Shown here piece by piece: positions 36,667 through 44,561 of a stretch of 64,000 bases of DNA. A program made the position numbers and the translations under genes. The notes beneath the pieces are model-generated. The model was given only the letters and a program-made list of their open reading frames with translations, ran no database searches and was not told the DNA's origin. This DNA is from Alloprevotella rava (GTDB lineage Bacteria > Bacteroidota > Bacteroidia > Bacteroidales > Bacteroidaceae): the NCBI RefSeq assembly GCF_014195585.1, contig NZ_JACICA010000001.1, positions 310,001-374,000 of the forward strand, in the 5' to 3' direction. The first letter of the stretch is position 1. Every line of letters starts with the position of its first letter.

Positions 36667-38565
36667 ATGCACTTATTATTGCGGTGCGTGTGCTTCTCTG
36701 TTTTACTTCTTTGTTTCGCTTTTGTAGCTTCCGCTCAGTCCGTAAGTGAAGATGAGGCTCGGGCACGTGTAGCTTCCTATTTCAAGCAGAGCGGCCAGCG
36801 CAAAGCAGCTGTCCATCCGCTCACCCTGCGCACTTCTCCAGCCTCTTATCTGTTTGTGGCGGGCAATAAGTTTGTTCTCGCGGCTGCTGATGATCGCCTT
36901 CCCGAAGTACTGGCTTACGGCACTTACAAGGCTCGCGTCATTCCACCCGCGCTTTCCACTCTTTTGCAGCAGTATGACCATCTCTTGCCCCTGCTGCCCA
37001 TTGATGCGCACCATCGTTCTGTTCCTGCTTTCTCGGGACGTGTTGTCCTGCCTCTGCTTTCTTCCATTCGCTCGCAGGGACATCCCTATAATTCCGCTTG
37101 TCCTTTCTTTCTTAACGCCGATTCTGTTCTCAGTTCGGAGCGTTGCGTGGTGGGCTGTGTGGCTACGGCCTTAGAACAGATACTGACTTATTATCAGCGT
37201 GTCTATACCTTGCAAGATACGCTCAAAGGTTGGACAACGAAAAACTACCAGATACCCGACATTAACCCTGGAGCGACTGTCGATTCAAGGCTGATACTGT
37301 CGCACTACACTGGTGCGGAATCCGCTGCGTCCATAGATGCTGTTGCCCGTTTGAGCTATTATCTCGGCCAGGCTGTTCATATGAATTGGGGGCTGCGAGA
37401 AAGCGGTGCTAATACCTATCGCGCTCTCGAGCCGCTGCAGCGCGTTTTTGGTTTGAAGTATGTACACTATCTCGACAGTTATAAGTACGATCCCTCTGCT
37501 TGGGTAGCAGCTATCCGTAACGAAGTAGAATCCGGACGCCCAGTATATTGTGCTGGCAATGTTCAGCATCTTGGCGGACATGCCTTTGTGCTCGACGGCC
37601 AGGATAAGGCCGGAAACTTCCATGTTAATTGGGGCTATGGCGGCGATTATGACGGCTATTTCAATTTCGATATTCTTTATTTCCCAGAACCGCTCGGTCA
37701 GGAAACGGAAGTAGGAAAGGGAGAGGGTTTCTTTGCAAATAGAGAAGTGTTGTTCCTACATCCCGACAATCTTTCCGTGGAACTCCCCGACACGCTTCAG
37801 CGAACTGGGACAGAAATAGCTATCGACTCCGTGCACATCCTTGATGCTCCCACACGCGACATATATACGCGCATCCGTCTCTTTGTCAGAAACACTGCTA
37901 CATACCCACTAACTACTCCTTTTGCCCTATTCACCAATCTCCCCTCTGATACCGATACGTTGCGACAAGCGGACTACGTCGGCATCACCTCTGCAACTTT
38001 GCAGCCGGGCGAGGCTAAGACTCTTCTGCTGCATGCGCGCTTTCGTCAGTTGGGCCAACGTATCCTCCGATTAACGCCCGACGACCGCCATATCTTCAGT
38101 CTTGACACGCTGACCGTAGTAGCAGGGAGCGGAGCACAATTGATCTTTTCCGAACCACAGTTGGCTTTTCCCTCCGACAGCGTAGTCCGCATAATGCTTT
38201 CCGTTGAGAACGCTGCGAATTCCTACCGTTCGGGTCAGTCTTTGGTCTATGAAATCATTCCTGGTCTTGATGTGTCGGTGCAGGGTACGCGTCATCCGAA
38301 ATATATTTACCTAAATGGTGGCGAATCGATGCGAGATACCGTTCAGTTCACCGCGCTCGTTCCAGGCCAAACCTATACCTTGCTCGTGCGCAGCCCGTGG
38401 AAGGTAGTGCGCCAAGTTTCGTTCACGCTGCCTGCTACTACGGCCGTTCGTTCCGCCGAAGTTGTGGGGCGAGAGGTTTGGCATCGCCTTGACGGCCTCC
38501 GTGTTGCGCGTCCTTCAGAACCAGGAATTTATCTTCGTAATAGTAAGAAAATCATAGTACGATAA
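36667..38565 (+). CDS. C10 family cysteine protease (streptopain/interpain-like)
   Basis: 632 residues from the ATG at 36667, which gives a compact signal peptide (MHLLLRCVCFSVLLLCFAFVASAQ); an ATG at 36601 is also possible. An inhibitory-type propeptide (about 25-125) precedes the peptidase domain. Cys164 is in VVGCVATALEQIL and His305 in GHAFVLDGQD, with HVNWGYGG completing the C10 active site. A long C-terminal beta region ends DGLRVARPSEPGIYLRNSKK, a short sorting-like tail. Relatives (SpeB, interpain A) degrade host proteins. It is probably secreted. Confidence 0.9.
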   Translation: MHLLLRCVCFSVLLLCFAFVASAQSVSEDEARARVASYFKQSGQRKAAVHPLTLRTSPASYLFVAGNKFVLAAADDRLPEVLAYGTYKARVIPPALSTLLQQYDHLLPLLPIDAHHRSVPAFSGRVVLPLLSSIRSQGHPYNSACPFFLNADSVLSSERCVVGCVATALEQILTYYQRVYTLQDTLKGWTTKNYQIPDINPGATVDSRLILSHYTGAESAASIDAVARLSYYLGQAVHMNWGLRESGANTYRALEPLQRVFGLKYVHYLDSYKYDPSAWVAAIRNEVESGRPVYCAGNVQHLGGHAFVLDGQDKAGNFHVNWGYGGDYDGYFNFDILYFPEPLGQETEVGKGEGFFANREVLFLHPDNLSVELPDTLQRTGTEIAIDSVHILDAPTRDIYTRIRLFVRNTATYPLTTPFALFTNLPSDTDTLRQADYVGITSATLQPGEAKTLLLHARFRQLGQRILRLTPDDRHIFSLDTLTVVAGSGAQLIFSEPQLAFPSDSVVRIMLSVENAANSYRSGQSLVYEIIPGLDVSVQGTRHPKYIYLNGGESMRDTVQFTALVPGQTYTLLVRSPWKVVRQVSFTLPATTAVRSAEVVGREVWHRLDGLRVARPSEPGIYLRNSKKIIVR

Positions 38566-38567
38566 AG

Positions 38568-38975
38568 ATGCAAACCGTTACCATTCATACCCGCCTGATT
38601 ACAAATGTTGGCGGACAAACTGAAAAGATTCAAAATACATTCAAAGGCACTTGGGGTATTCGCGACAACCGTCATCTGCTCAGCTACAACGAGGCTGACA
38701 ATGGCGGCTCTACTCATGTTCTCTTCGATATGGCGCAGGCTGAACTGCGGCGTATGGGACAGGTGCGCTCACGTATGACTTTTGCCGAACGCGAGCGTGT
38801 TGATTCTCGCTACATCACTCCCCATGGTGCGCTACCTATGCAGATCCATACGCATCGCTATCAGGCTGCCATGTCCGAGCTGGGCGGGCGTTTGGAAGTG
38901 AGCTATGCGCTCTTTTTGGCGGGAAGTCATGTGAGCGATAACAAGCTTCTCATCGAATGGGAAGTGCTCAACTAA
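38568..38975 (+). CDS. DUF1934 family protein (YwiB-like)
   Basis: 135 residues starting 2 bp after the protease stop, so co-transcribed with it. The text LLSYNEADNGGSTHVLFD, YITPHGALPMQIHTHRY and GGRLEVSYALFLAGSHVSDNKLLIEW fits the DUF1934 calycin-like beta-barrel family. There is no signal peptide. Function unknown; translational coupling with the C10 protease is the most useful clue (C10 genes often carry small beta-barrel inhibitors next door). Confidence 0.7.
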   Translation: MQTVTIHTRLITNVGGQTEKIQNTFKGTWGIRDNRHLLSYNEADNGGSTHVLFDMAQAELRRMGQVRSRMTFAERERVDSRYITPHGALPMQIHTHRYQAAMSELGGRLEVSYALFLAGSHVSDNKLLIEWEVLN

Positions 38976-39009
38976 CTTCCTCTCCCTTGTCTCGCTTCCT
39001 ATCTCCCTC

Positions 39010-39040
39010 AAGCACTTCCCCACGCGGGAGGTGCTTTTTG
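39010..39040 (+). terminator. Terminator after the C10 protease/DUF1934 unit
   Basis: The stem AAGCACTTCCC / GGGAGGTGCTT contains one G-T wobble, has a 5-nt loop and is followed by TTTTTG. The T-tract doubles as the -33 region of the next promoter. Confidence 0.8.
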
Positions 39041-39068
39041 TTTGTACCATTTGAATTGATTACTTTTG
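39037..39068 (+). promoter_or_regulatory. Promoter of queA
   Basis: TTTG (39037-39040), a 20-bp spacer and TACTTTTG (39061-39068) match the Bacteroidetes housekeeping consensus, 24 bp before the ATG at 39093. Confidence 0.7.
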
Positions 39069-39092
39069 CCGACTGAAAAAAACTTACAACTT

Positions 39093-40322
39093 ATGCAAGA
39101 TCCACGACATATACACATCAAAGACTTTTCCTACAACTTGCCCGACGAGCGCATTGCAAAACATCCGCTCGAGAAAAGAGATGAGGCCAAGTTGCTCCTT
39201 TATAATCAAGAAGGCATCAGAGAAGATGTTTTCCACAATCTGACAAATTATCTGCAGCCTGGACAACTCATAGTGTTCAATAATACGAAGGTGATCTATG
39301 CTCGTCTTCATTTCCGCAAGGCTACAGGTGCTCTCATCGAGGTCTTTTGTCTCGAACCGCACACGCCGTCCGACTATCAGGTGAACTTTTCCACTACACG
39401 CCGTGTCACTTGGACCTGTCTCATCGGTAATATGAAGAAATGGAAAGAAGGACGTTTGGAGCAGGAAATCAAGGTGGGGGATAAATTGCTCACGCTGACG
39501 GCCGAGCGCGGAGGAGTTTCCGGCACGGGCTTCGAAGTAACTTTCGATTGGAACGATGATACCGTCGCTTTCTCCGAGATTCTCGATGCGATAGGTGAAT
39601 TGCCCATACCACCATATTTGAACCGCGACACGGAACAACGGGATTTGGAAGAATACCAAACGGTCTATTCTAAGATAAAAGGTTCAGTGGCAGCTCCCAC
39701 TGCTGGCCTTCATTTCACCGACGAGTTGTTGTCACAATTAGATGCCCACGGCATAGAGCGCGATGAGATTACGCTCCACGTAGGTGCTGGCACGTTTAAG
39801 CCTGTTAAGAGCGAAGAAATCGAAGGGCATACGATGCACAGTGAGTGGATTGCTGTGGCGCGCACTTCGATTGAGAAACTGATAGCTCACGGTGGGCAAT
39901 GTATCGCTGTAGGTACTACATCGGTGCGCACTCTTGAGAGCCTTTATTATATAGGCGTAATCTTGCAGCAGAATCCTAATGCTACCGAGGAAGAATTGCG
40001 TGTGCCGCAATGGATGCCTTATGAATATGCAGCGCAAACTGCTGAACCGCTCACCACTTTGCAGGCCTTGCAAAACATTCTCGACTATCTGGAGCGTAAC
40101 AACCTGCCTACGCTTCACACCAGCACACAGATAATGATTGCTCCGAGTTATGAGTACCACGTTGTACGGACGATGATAACGAATTTCCACCAGCCGCAGT
40201 CCACTCTCCTCTTGCTTGTTTCTGCCTTTGTCAAAGGAGATTGGCGGCGCATCTATAACTATGCACTGGAGCACGACTTCCGTTTCCTTTCCTACGGCGA
40301 CGGCTGTTTACTCAACTTCTGA
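39093..40322 (+). CDS. queA: tRNA preQ1(34) S-adenosylmethionine ribosyltransferase-isomerase
   Basis: 409 residues from the ATG at 39093. Family signatures are DFSYNLPDERIAKHPLEKRDEAKLL, FNNTKVIYARL, AAPTAGLHFTDELL, LHVGAGTFKPV and TNFHQPQSTLLLLVSAF. It transfers the ribosyl group of SAM to preQ1-modified tRNA in queuosine synthesis. It is longer than E. coli QueA (356 aa), as in other Bacteroidales. Confidence 0.95.
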   Translation: MQDPRHIHIKDFSYNLPDERIAKHPLEKRDEAKLLLYNQEGIREDVFHNLTNYLQPGQLIVFNNTKVIYARLHFRKATGALIEVFCLEPHTPSDYQVNFSTTRRVTWTCLIGNMKKWKEGRLEQEIKVGDKLLTLTAERGGVSGTGFEVTFDWNDDTVAFSEILDAIGELPIPPYLNRDTEQRDLEEYQTVYSKIKGSVAAPTAGLHFTDELLSQLDAHGIERDEITLHVGAGTFKPVKSEEIEGHTMHSEWIAVARTSIEKLIAHGGQCIAVGTTSVRTLESLYYIGVILQQNPNATEEELRVPQWMPYEYAAQTAEPLTTLQALQNILDYLERNNLPTLHTSTQIMIAPSYEYHVVRTMITNFHQPQSTLLLLVSAFVKGDWRRIYNYALEHDFRFLSYGDGCLLNF

Positions 40323-40379
40323 TGTGTTCTGCCTTCTTTGTCTTGCTGACGAAAGAAAGCGTACCCAACTGCTGAAAAA

Positions 40380-40877
40380 ATGGAAGAAAATAAAAACGAG
40401 ATATTTCCCATCGTTGATGAAGCGGGGCGTGTTGTTGGACAAGCCTCGCGTGGCCATTGCCACGATGGGTCTAAATTGCTCCACCCCGTGGTTCATCTCC
40501 ATGTGTTTAATGCAAAAGGAGAACTGTTCCTGCAAAGGCGTCCCGACTGGAAGGACATACAGCCAGGGAGATGGGATACGGCGTGTGGCGGACACGTAGA
40601 TTTTGGCGAGAGTATAGAGGATGCTTTGGTGCGGGAGGTTTGGGAGGAATTGGGCCTTCGTCCTGCGGATTATCAGCCTGAGTTTGTAACACGCTATGTC
40701 TTTGAATCCAGCAGAGAGCGCGAACTTGTGAATGTCTTTCGCACTACAACTGCTGTGCAGCCTCATCCTTCCGACGAATTAGACGGAGGGCGTTTCTTCT
40801 CTCCTGAAGAAATTCAACAGCGTTTAGGTTCTGATTTTTTCACTGAGCGAGATACTTTTCAAAAAGTATCTAATTGA
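40380..40877 (+). CDS. NUDIX hydrolase
   Basis: 165 residues. The Nudix box GHVDFGESIEDALVREVWEELGL matches GX5EX7REUXEEXGU. The upstream segment LHPVVHLHVFNAKGELFLQRR and PGRWDTACGGH resemble the IPP-isomerase-like Nudix subgroup. Substrate unknown. It is the last chromosomal gene before the mobile region. Confidence 0.88.
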   Translation: MEENKNEIFPIVDEAGRVVGQASRGHCHDGSKLLHPVVHLHVFNAKGELFLQRRPDWKDIQPGRWDTACGGHVDFGESIEDALVREVWEELGLRPADYQPEFVTRYVFESSRERELVNVFRTTTAVQPHPSDELDGGRFFSPEEIQQRLGSDFFTERDTFQKVSN

Positions 40878-40970
40878 AAATAAAGAAGTTACCTTGTTGC
40901 ATAGACTGAATAGGTAACGATTTGGAAACGAGCGAACTGCTTTTAGTCGCGGGTTTCTGCATTAACAAAG

Positions 40971-41027
40971 AACGCTTGTTATTCTATTTGCAAAGATAAT
41001 CATTTGCTTTGAATAACAAGCGTTTTT
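40971..41027 (+). terminator. Strong hairpin at the border of the mobile region
   Basis: A perfect 13-bp stem (AACGCTTGTTATT / AATAACAAGCGTT) with an inner CAAAG/CTTTG pair and TTTTT after it. It lies between the NUDIX gene and the convergent relaxase gene. Confidence 0.75.
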
Positions 41028-41091
41028 GATGAAGATTTCTCTCTTTTGCTTTGTCTTCGTTTTGGGGAAAGATAGGGATAACGAAAAATGG

Positions 41092-42159
41092 TTACAATCC
41101 TCTCCCTCGTTTCTTCTTTTTCTTGGCTTGATTTCTAAATTTGTGCTGCCAGGCTGTCTCGGTATAATCATCGCCGTGTGTCTGTGGGTTGATAAGTCCA
41201 CCTGCCCCCGAAATCATTTCTTCAGCTGCATTCAAGGCGGTGCTTGCTACATTTCCTACGGCTTGTGCAATAGATGAATTTTCATTTGTGTTGGCAGGTG
41301 ACGTATAGGAGCGGCTGGGAGGAACAAGTTGATAACCTGTATCGGATTGAATTTTGTTCTTTGCCAGCTCATCTGCCATTGTCGTAGCTTTCTTTGGTTC
41401 TGTCTTGTTACTTATCTCAAAATTCTTCTGCAAGGAACGGTAACCGAACTCCCTGCCGATTTCAGATGCCTTGAAAGTCTGGCTGTCGTATGCGAACTTC
41501 AATCCATATATCTTTCCCTGCTTGTTTTTCAAGCGTTCAATGGTTACACCACTCTTGCTAAGGTCGTAGAGGAACATCGAATGCCCTGTGATGCCTGTGC
41601 CTTTGTACCTATCAAGTAAAGCATAGCATATCTTCTGTACCTGCTGCTTTGTTTGTTCTCTTGTTGGGCTAGCTTTTATCTTTTTGTATATCCTTTCCGT
41701 CTTGACTTCCTTTGCGAAGGTCATACCATACTTGCGGCTGAGTTCCTCTGCAACCCTTGCTGCCTTGTTACTCACAAAGGTAGTGTCATAAACGTTGCCA
41801 TACAGACTAATGCGATTGGCGATGATATGGATATGCATATTGTCGGTGTCTTTATGTGTAACCGCCACCCATTGATGGTTGGCAAGTCCCATGCGTATTG
41901 CAAAGTTTGACGCAAGGTTACGGACGGATGCAAGACTCAATCTTTTCTCGTCCTGTGGTGCTATGCCGATTTCGATACGCAGGAACTTGTTCCTGCACCG
42001 TGTGTTGTAATCGCTGACCATCTTCATTTCCTCGTAAATCTCCTTTGGCGTAGTGCCGCAGAGATTGTGAAAGAGAAGCGTTTTTCCGAGTTTCCCCTTT
42101 CTGAAAATATACTCCAGTGCATTACTGCCATGTGCTATTGCTTTACATTTTCCTATCAT
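41092..42159 (-). CDS. Relaxase/mobilization protein (MOBP, Bacteroidetes type)
   Basis: 355 residues. The metal-binding motif HKDTDNMHIHIIANR carries His102, Asp104, His109 and His111. The N-terminus (MIGKCKAIAHGSNALEYIFRKGK) is typical of Bacteroides mobilizable-element relaxases. It would nick oriT and lead the DNA into a conjugation channel supplied by another element. It overlaps the upstream MobC-like gene by 17 bp. No transfer (tra) genes or coupling protein are present, so the element is mobilizable rather than self-transmissible. Confidence 0.9.
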   Translation of the reverse strand: MIGKCKAIAHGSNALEYIFRKGKLGKTLLFHNLCGTTPKEIYEEMKMVSDYNTRCRNKFLRIEIGIAPQDEKRLSLASVRNLASNFAIRMGLANHQWVAVTHKDTDNMHIHIIANRISLYGNVYDTTFVSNKAARVAEELSRKYGMTFAKEVKTERIYKKIKASPTREQTKQQVQKICYALLDRYKGTGITGHSMFLYDLSKSGVTIERLKNKQGKIYGLKFAYDSQTFKASEIGREFGYRSLQKNFEISNKTEPKKATTMADELAKNKIQSDTGYQLVPPSRSYTSPANTNENSSIAQAVGNVASTALNAAEEMISGAGGLINPQTHGDDYTETAWQHKFRNQAKKKKKRGRGL

Positions 42160-42574
42160 TCTCCATCAGATTTAAGAGTTTAATTGCCCTTTCCTCAATA
42201 CGGTATTTGGGGTTAAAGAAACGTTTAAAAGCTTCCCTTGCCAGATAGGAAAGGCTTTGGGTAATCAGTACCCACGCATCATCCTTTACCTTGATAAGGT
42301 TGGAAATATGCATAAAGAAGTAGGCCGTTCGTCTCAACACCTCTATGGCTTCCTTTTCATTGTCCGTCATCTTAGGAACAGAAATAACTTCTCCACTAAG
42401 AAGCATCTCGCGGCAGTAATCAGAGAACTTCCGTCCTGTGCTTTCTGCCTTTGATTTAATTCGCTGCTTTTCCTCTAAGGTGCATCTTACCTTGATGAAC
42501 TCCGTCTTGTTCATCCGCTGTTCTTTCTTCTCCTGTTGCTGCCATCGGGCAGTCTTTCTGTTGTTTCTGTTCAT
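42143..42574 (-). CDS. MobC-like relaxosome accessory protein
   Basis: 143 residues with basic N-terminal text and KVRCTLEEKQRIKSKAESTGRKFSDYCREMLLSG, a ribbon-helix-helix/MobC pattern, followed by a helical region. It probably binds oriT and recruits the relaxase, whose gene follows with a 17-bp overlap. Confidence 0.85.
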   Translation of the reverse strand: MNRNNRKTARWQQQEKKEQRMNKTEFIKVRCTLEEKQRIKSKAESTGRKFSDYCREMLLSGEVISVPKMTDNEKEAIEVLRRTAYFFMHISNLIKVKDDAWVLITQSLSYLAREAFKRFFNPKYRIEERAIKLLNLMENDRKM

Positions 42575-42639
42575 ATAAAAGTCCTCTTTTCGTTATTTCT
42601 TAATTTCTGATGGCTGACCGATGAGAACGGAGTGATTAC

Positions 42640-42720
42640 GGTTTAATCTCCCCGATAATCGAATGAGGGGAGCAAGCGCAGTTTGTGGGTACAAACTGAC
42701 GTCTTGCAATGCTACCCAAT
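42640..42720. other. Candidate origin of transfer (oriT)
   Basis: Two inverted repeats lie in the non-coding gap upstream of the mob genes: CTCCCC/GGGGAG (42648-42672) and CAGTTTGT-GGGT-ACAAACTG (42679-42698). Tightly spaced dyads next to mobC are typical of MOBP origins. The nick site is not identified. Confidence 0.5.
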
Positions 42721-42914
42721 ATGCCGTTTACACATAAAATATTTTTCTGCTTGGAAACGAATGCACTGCATTCTGTGTTTAACTGCGTTCGTGGCATTCC
42801 CTCCGTTCTGCATGTTCAGTAAATTGGCATTATCGTATTCTCTAAAAAAGGACGTGGGTTCTGAGTGAAAGAGACGTCTCTTTTCAGTAAAACCCTCGAC
42901 CCTTTTCGTGCGGT

Positions 42915-43402
42915 TTACAGCTTTCTCCATTTCTCTATGTCCTCACCGTATTCCTCCAAATGAATGCGCACGATATTCTCCACAAAACTTGAAAGGTTGC
43001 TGCCCCTGTCGCCCAGTCTGCGGACGATGAAGTCTGCACGCTCCTGTGTCGCCTTGCTCAGATAAACCGCCTTTCGGTCGTTCAATTTGGTCGGAACAAG
43101 GAAAGCCTGCTTGTAGGTTTCGAGCGTTCCCCGTCTCATCTTGGCACTGATGCGCCGTTGAACGGTTGCATTCTCTGTGTGCAGTGTAGGTTCGGATGGC
43201 TCGGAAACTATTACTTCTCGGCAATCTGTTTCCTTTGATGGAGCTTTTGCCTGTGGTTGTTCTTCCACCTCGTCTTCTGTATCTCCCAAGAGTATGTAAG
43301 ACTTCTCCTTTCTGTCCTTTCATTACTTTCCTGTCTGTTCATGTTGAACGCTTCTTTTATGGATTGGTCTATCTCCTCTCTGCTTGCTTTTATCTTTTTC
43401 AT
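42915..43402 (-). pseudogene. DUF3408 family mobilization-region protein, frameshifted
   Basis: The start codon at 43402 opens MKKIKASREEIDQSIKEAFNMNRQES, the expected N-terminus. This frame soon loses family character and ends at 43211. The remaining family-like sequence (GDTEDEVEEQPQAKAPS... to EEYGEDIEKWRKL, stop at 42915) continues in a second frame that has no ATG of its own. The switch lies at about 43300-43315, near GACAGAAAGGAGAAG, and a single-base indel restores ERTERKEKSYILLGDTEDEVEE. DUF3408 proteins are DNA-binding (ribbon-helix-helix C-terminus) partners in Bacteroides mobile elements. It could be a sequencing error or real decay. Confidence 0.75.
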
Positions 43403-43406
43403 TGCT

Positions 43407-44360
43407 CTATCGTATTTTTAGTTTGACTTGTTTTACCTTATTGCTTGTTTTGGGTGTTTTCTCCAACTTTTTCTGTTGCTCACGAACACAGCTGACATGA
43501 TACTCGTTGAGGTCTTTAAAGTTCTTGTAATATCGGGACATATCCTCGACATTAAAGCCTGCCTTTATCAGCTCCTGTATTGCTCTTCGCCCCGCGTCGT
43601 CGTTATCAAGGAAAGCCTGAATATGAGTTAGATAGTGGGCGTTTAGATAGTGAACTGTCCTTGCCACATTGCTTACGGAGTTCATCACAAGGCAGTAGTT
43701 ATTTACTTCTTCTTTCATTGAAAGGAAAGAGAGAAAATCCATAAATCCCTCGAACAGGCAGATGGGCTGTGCCTTGCTCTCAAATATTGGAGTGATATCC
43801 TTTGGGGCAATCGTTCCTTTGAACGTTTTGTCGTCCCGAAGTTCATACCCTCCTGATGGATTGGCAAAGCCGATGGCTTGATAGCGCCAGCCCCTTACCT
43901 CATAGCTGATACATTTGAGAAGAGGCCTTGCTTTCTCCAAATCAATGCAGCGTACCTTTGTAAGATACTCCTGCAAATGTGGCGGCAGAGTGTCTGATAC
44001 CTCCTTCAGTTTCCTTGCCCCGTTTGCCGGTTGGGATTTGTTTGGCGCGAAGTCGTTGTGAGAACTATATGCAGTATCATCAGGAGTGGTCTGCCCCAAG
44101 CGGTGGATGGCTTCCGATAGCGTGCAGTCCTCCAAACGCATACAGATGTCGATGATGCTTCCACCCCTGCCTTCGGCATAGTCTATCCAAAGGTTCTTCT
44201 CTGTGTCCACCTTGAAACTCGGATGTGTTTCTTCACGAAGTGGTGAACGGTACAGGGCATAGGCAGGTGTCCTGCGTACTGGCTTGATGCCTTTCCTTTC
44301 AAGATACGCCACAATGGGGTATCGCTTGATGAGTGATAAATCTTCTTCTTTCATTGTCAT
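43407..44360 (-). CDS. Toprim-domain primase-like protein
   Basis: 317 residues. The N-terminal part resembles a CHC2 primase zinc-finger domain (YALYRSPLREETHPSFKVDTEKNLWIDYAEGRGGSIIDI) but lacks the cysteine ligands. The Toprim part has PICLFEGFMDFLSFL and FLDNDDAGRRAIQ (DxD). It probably primes replication of the excised element together with the VapE-like protein encoded upstream. Confidence 0.85.
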   Translation of the reverse strand: MTMKEEDLSLIKRYPIVAYLERKGIKPVRRTPAYALYRSPLREETHPSFKVDTEKNLWIDYAEGRGGSIIDICMRLEDCTLSEAIHRLGQTTPDDTAYSSHNDFAPNKSQPANGARKLKEVSDTLPPHLQEYLTKVRCIDLEKARPLLKCISYEVRGWRYQAIGFANPSGGYELRDDKTFKGTIAPKDITPIFESKAQPICLFEGFMDFLSFLSMKEEVNNYCLVMNSVSNVARTVHYLNAHYLTHIQAFLDNDDAGRRAIQELIKAGFNVEDMSRYYKNFKDLNEYHVSCVREQQKKLEKTPKTSNKVKQVKLKIR

Positions 44361-44387
44361 AAACTTTAAATGGTTGGATAATTCTTA

Positions 44388-44439
44388 TTTGAATAATAAT
44401 GGTTGGTTTGAATGATATTTGAATGCCGTTTGAATGAAA
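44388..44439. repeat. TTTGAAT iteron-like repeats between vapE-like and primase genes
   Basis: TTTGAAT occurs at 44388, 44407, 44418 and 44429. The last three are exactly 11 bp apart (TTTGAATG + 3 nt). The AT-rich 200-bp gap also carries repeated CTACTACA-like words (about 44480-44580). It is a possible replication origin or primase-gene operator. Confidence 0.5.
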
Positions 44440-44561
44440 TCCTCTTTTCTAAAGTTTTCCCCTCCAAACTTTTTCATCTTTCTTCTTACTACATACTATC
44501 TCAATATAAGTAATTGATAATCAACAATAGTTAGTGGTATGTGGAGATACTACACATTCTA

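Noticed and set aside
40921-41027. tRNA or rRNA gene as insertion target of the mobile element
   Set aside because: No tRNA-like cloverleaf is present; the structure is a simple hairpin terminator.
43211-43402. Separate 63-residue gene
   Set aside because: Its N-terminus belongs to the DUF3408 gene; the second half is an out-of-frame reading after the probable one-base shift.
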